64,000 nucleotides of DNA from the NCBI GenBank assembly GCA_905221605.1, contig CAJNDS010000067.1:157501-221500 (forward strand). Reading direction: 5' to 3'. Shown piece after piece: positions 61,701-64,000 of this stretch. Position 1 is the stretch's first letter. Each line of letters opens with the position of its first letter. Source of the stretch: Symbiodinium natans (lineage: Eukaryota > Sar > Dinophyceae > Suessiales > Symbiodiniaceae). A program made the translations under genes and the position numbers. The notes below the pieces were generated by a model, which worked only from the letters and a program-made list of their open reading frames with translations, was not told the origin of the DNA and made no database searches.

Positions 61701-63610
61701 CTGCCACGCAAGCGCACCTCCACTCTTGCCAGCGAATGCTGGTGGAAGTTTAGCGGTTTAGCGTTCAGGGTTCAAGGCTGCAGTAGATAGACGTCCTGCA
61801 GCGGGCATGAATTGCGACTACAATCTGCTCTGAGGTGCTGCCTTGGCATTGCACTCCTCTGCCAGGCGGATCATGTTTTCTCCACCCTGGCTGATCTGCC
61901 AAGAATCGGAAGCCCTCCAGCTTTACGCTGACGCACCTTCCCCAAAATCCTCTTGACCAGGCAGAAGTCGTCGTCGTTTTCTAAGCCTGGTCCATGACAT
62001 GTCTTCTTGCAGCTAGTTCCCACAGCTGGAACTCAAGCCCTTGCCTATAGGGAAGTGGCAAATGAATTTCATTTGGTCTCCTCGGCCCGGCACAGTTCAC
62101 AGAAGAAACCCGTCCCCGAGTCAGCTCTGCTAAACAAAGATCAAGCCTTGCCTTCAATGTCTCCTTTGGGCAGGATCAGGGGATGTGGCTCCTGGCATGC
62201 TAAAACCTCCAAGTGCTTGAGAAACTGCAGAAACCAGCCGAGCTCGGATCCGCGCGCGCGCACGAGCCGCTGTCGAAAACACGCGGTCGAGATCCATTAC
62301 TTGGTTCACAACAGCGAGTACCTGCGGCTGCCTCCGTGCACAACTTTTGACGCGCTTTGCTGAAAAGGCTACTTAAGGTCTTGGAGAACAGCGATTGAAT
62401 CCTCATTTGGGTCTGCCGGCCGTGTTGGTTGCAAGCCTCACTGCACGGTGATGGCAGGTTGCTTCTGGTTGGCAACGAGTCGGCGGCTGAGTTCACAGTC
62501 CTGGTTTAGGGCTGGATCATCGGATTATCTAGGCCTGGTTGTCAGGGCCCTGCGCTTTTCAGGTCTTGCCATTGCCTGCTGCTGTCGCTGCCGCTGGACC
62601 ATAGCCTCCGAAGGTGGCAACCAATCGCCTCCCCACCTTGATGTGGTCTCACCCTGTTCCCGAGCACTGTGGCCGCGCAGAAACTGCCTTGATTGAAGAG
62701 CATGGCTGTGGTCAGGGCATTCAAGGTCGGTTAACGGCAGCAACGTATGACGGCGTTATGACTTTTGATGCCGAGAAGATACTGAGAAGCTTTGCTGCAG
62801 GATGAAGTGACGCAGAGATGTACATCATCCTCTTGTTCTCCGGGAGCCCCTTTTATTTTGCGTTGCGTAGTTACCTTTTCACACCGACATGCCAAAACTG
62901 CTCACTGATCTGCTGACAAACTGTGCATGCTCCTTTCATGTTGATCACTTCCACAAGACAGCTGCCTTCGCAGGTCGTGGTTCTCAGTAATTGATCTTTC
63001 CGCGTTGAGTGCTTGTCTGTAGGCCCGCGTCGCCTGAGTGTAGCATTGTTTGGGAATCGGTCGCCCATCCCGGGCATGTTTGCCACGACTGTGTCATCTT
63101 GTGGCCACCCTCGAAGATGCCTCTCGAGTCGAGTCATGATACCATCTGGAAATTTCCCTACATTATGGTCCCTTTTTGGGTCCTTGTTCTAAGGCGGCCC
63201 CTCTTATTTAGGGCACCCAAAAAGGGACCTAATTTGAAGAACTCACCATATGATGCCCATGTGCTGCGCGCCATGCCTGAACACTCTGGCCTTCCCCCCG
63301 CACCCGCCTTGCCTGAAGTCCTGAGAAGTAGCACTTTCGAGCATGGCGCTTCTCGTGGCGCTGCTTCCTGTCCGCTGCACACACACGTCAAAAGTAGTGC
63401 AACACTGCACGCAGACTTGACCTGTTGCAATTTCCCAGCCTGAGTGGTTCTTCTCTCAGGCCCCATGCCTGAATATTTTCTCAACGCTTGACATGGGGCA
63501 GCGCGGGTTCATTGAATGTCCAGGCAACTGGCATCCACCAGGTAGTTTTCCGCGGGATCATCAGAAGGTCCAGGACTGGGTCCACAGAACGTGGTCTCCT
63601 CATCGGAATC
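58705..63610 (-). CDS. KH-domain protein gene C, probably decaying
   Basis: Exons: 63610-about 63530 (DSDEETTFCGPSPGPSDDP), about 62178-62146 (LILPKGDIEGKA), about 62081-62045 (MKFICHFPI), 61986-61937 (LENDDDFCLVKRILGK), 61886-61842 (GGENMIRLAEECNAK), 61717-about 61672 (VRLRGRGSGFLE), 61195-about 61138 (ADIPLQLTVACTDYSDYAG), 60947-60910 (VTALLRDLYKHYR), 60720-about 60681 (RYCRSIDMEPADV), about 60470-60404 (EWRRDDLRSDQFPAK), 60003-59961 (VPSTPAGRRAAARAG), 59234-59191 (GARAGALVSAAFRQ), 59096-59029 (GAEKERQRMEKEWREQKIQ), about 58965-58838 (APLGSGLLTRNSGDV) and 58753-58705 (AQAMTANGAPIGAFASG). Exon order and most splice phases match gene B. The 58.9 kb exon needs a frameshift relative to B. No Lys/Gly-rich 3' exon follows; the long inverted repeat lies there instead. 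It is therefore likely a degenerate copy. Confidence 0.75.
63162..63234. mobile_element. Small MITE-like inverted repeat
   Basis: GGTCCCTTTTTGGGT and ACCCAAAAAGGGACC form perfect 15-bp terminal repeats about 35 bp apart. Confidence 0.75.
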
Positions 63611-63756
63611 CTTGGATGACAGGGCGCTACAACACAGAAAGCTCGCATCATCTCGGACCCTCTTTGGCCGTCCTCCAGCAACTGGCTGGCTGGAATTGTG
63701 CGTCGTGGAAAGTGCATCGCCTCAGAGCTCAACACCTGCACTTCTTGCCCCTACAT

Positions 63757-63825
63757 GGAGGTTCATGGTACTTATTAACCAATTATGACTGTACTTACAA
63801 CTGCACTCGTAACCATATTAGGGCA
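63757..63825. repeat. Single-arm copy of the 40.8 kb foldback element
   Basis: TGGAGGTTCATGGTACTTAT and CCATATTAGGGCA closely match the foldback element at 40794-40999. In both places it lies 5' of the first recognised exon of a KH gene. Confidence 0.75.
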
Positions 63826-64000
63826 GACTGTCCGGCTTCTCAGTCGAGGCACCGGATCGAGGTAGAGATGCTCATCGGACCTTGTGTTCATGGGGGCTGG
63901 ACTCTCAAAACTGCCAATGCTCAAGAAGAACAACGAGAGCGCAGCTCTAAAAGATCGCTCCCATCTGCGGCATCTGCATCTGGCAGACCTTCGCCCGCAC

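Overview
The window looks like nuclear DNA of a dinoflagellate, most likely a Symbiodiniaceae alga. Coding sequence is cut into exons of about 25-110 bp. By joining reading frames I could place 34 splice donors, of which about 23 are GC, 8 are GA and only 3 are GT. Nearly all acceptors are AG followed by G. TTTAGGG telomere-type heptamers are scattered through the interior, and UBL-RCC1 and KH-domain genes of a kind expanded in these algae are present. All recognised genes lie on the minus strand. I saw no tRNA, rRNA, CRISPR array, reverse transcriptase or transposase.

Block 1 (1-25.4 kb) carries de novo purine synthesis genes, read right to left. At 25.3-20.8 kb are the exons of the phosphoribosyltransferase half of amidophosphoribosyltransferase (PurF, step 1). 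From 19.6 kb to the left edge are about 28 exons covering nearly all of phosphoribosylamine-glycine ligase (PurD/GARS, step 2). I found no clear stop for PurF and no clear start for PurD, so the two may be one fused gene that would pass unstable phosphoribosylamine directly between active sites. One PurD intron (18.7-8.1 kb) holds a same-strand gene for a ubiquitin-like plus RCC1-repeat protein. The PurD frame is still open at base 1, so the protein may continue outside the window.

Block 2 (25.6-32 kb) is repeat DNA without recognisable genes. It contains degenerate CCCTAAA repeats, a GC-rich proline-coding higher-order repeat (26.1-29.0 kb), a 49-bp hairpin satellite that flips orientation near 29.27 kb, about 1.3 kb of degenerate TTTAGGG sequence, and an AT-rich stretch with four copies of a quasi-palindrome.

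Block 3 (32-64 kb) is a mosaic. It has one long uninterrupted ORF for a multi-pass membrane protein (36.6-35.1 kb) and three related KH-domain genes, all on the minus strand: A at 37.5-40.7 kb, B at 47.2-54.8 kb and C at 58.7-63.6 kb. Between and inside them are short interstitial telomere-type arrays in both orientations, small MITE-like elements with terminal inverted repeats, a foldback element, microsatellites and an inverted repeat with arms of about 0.47 kb. Several telomere-type arrays sit at exon edges and have intron-like ends. Stretches not listed as features show nothing I can support.
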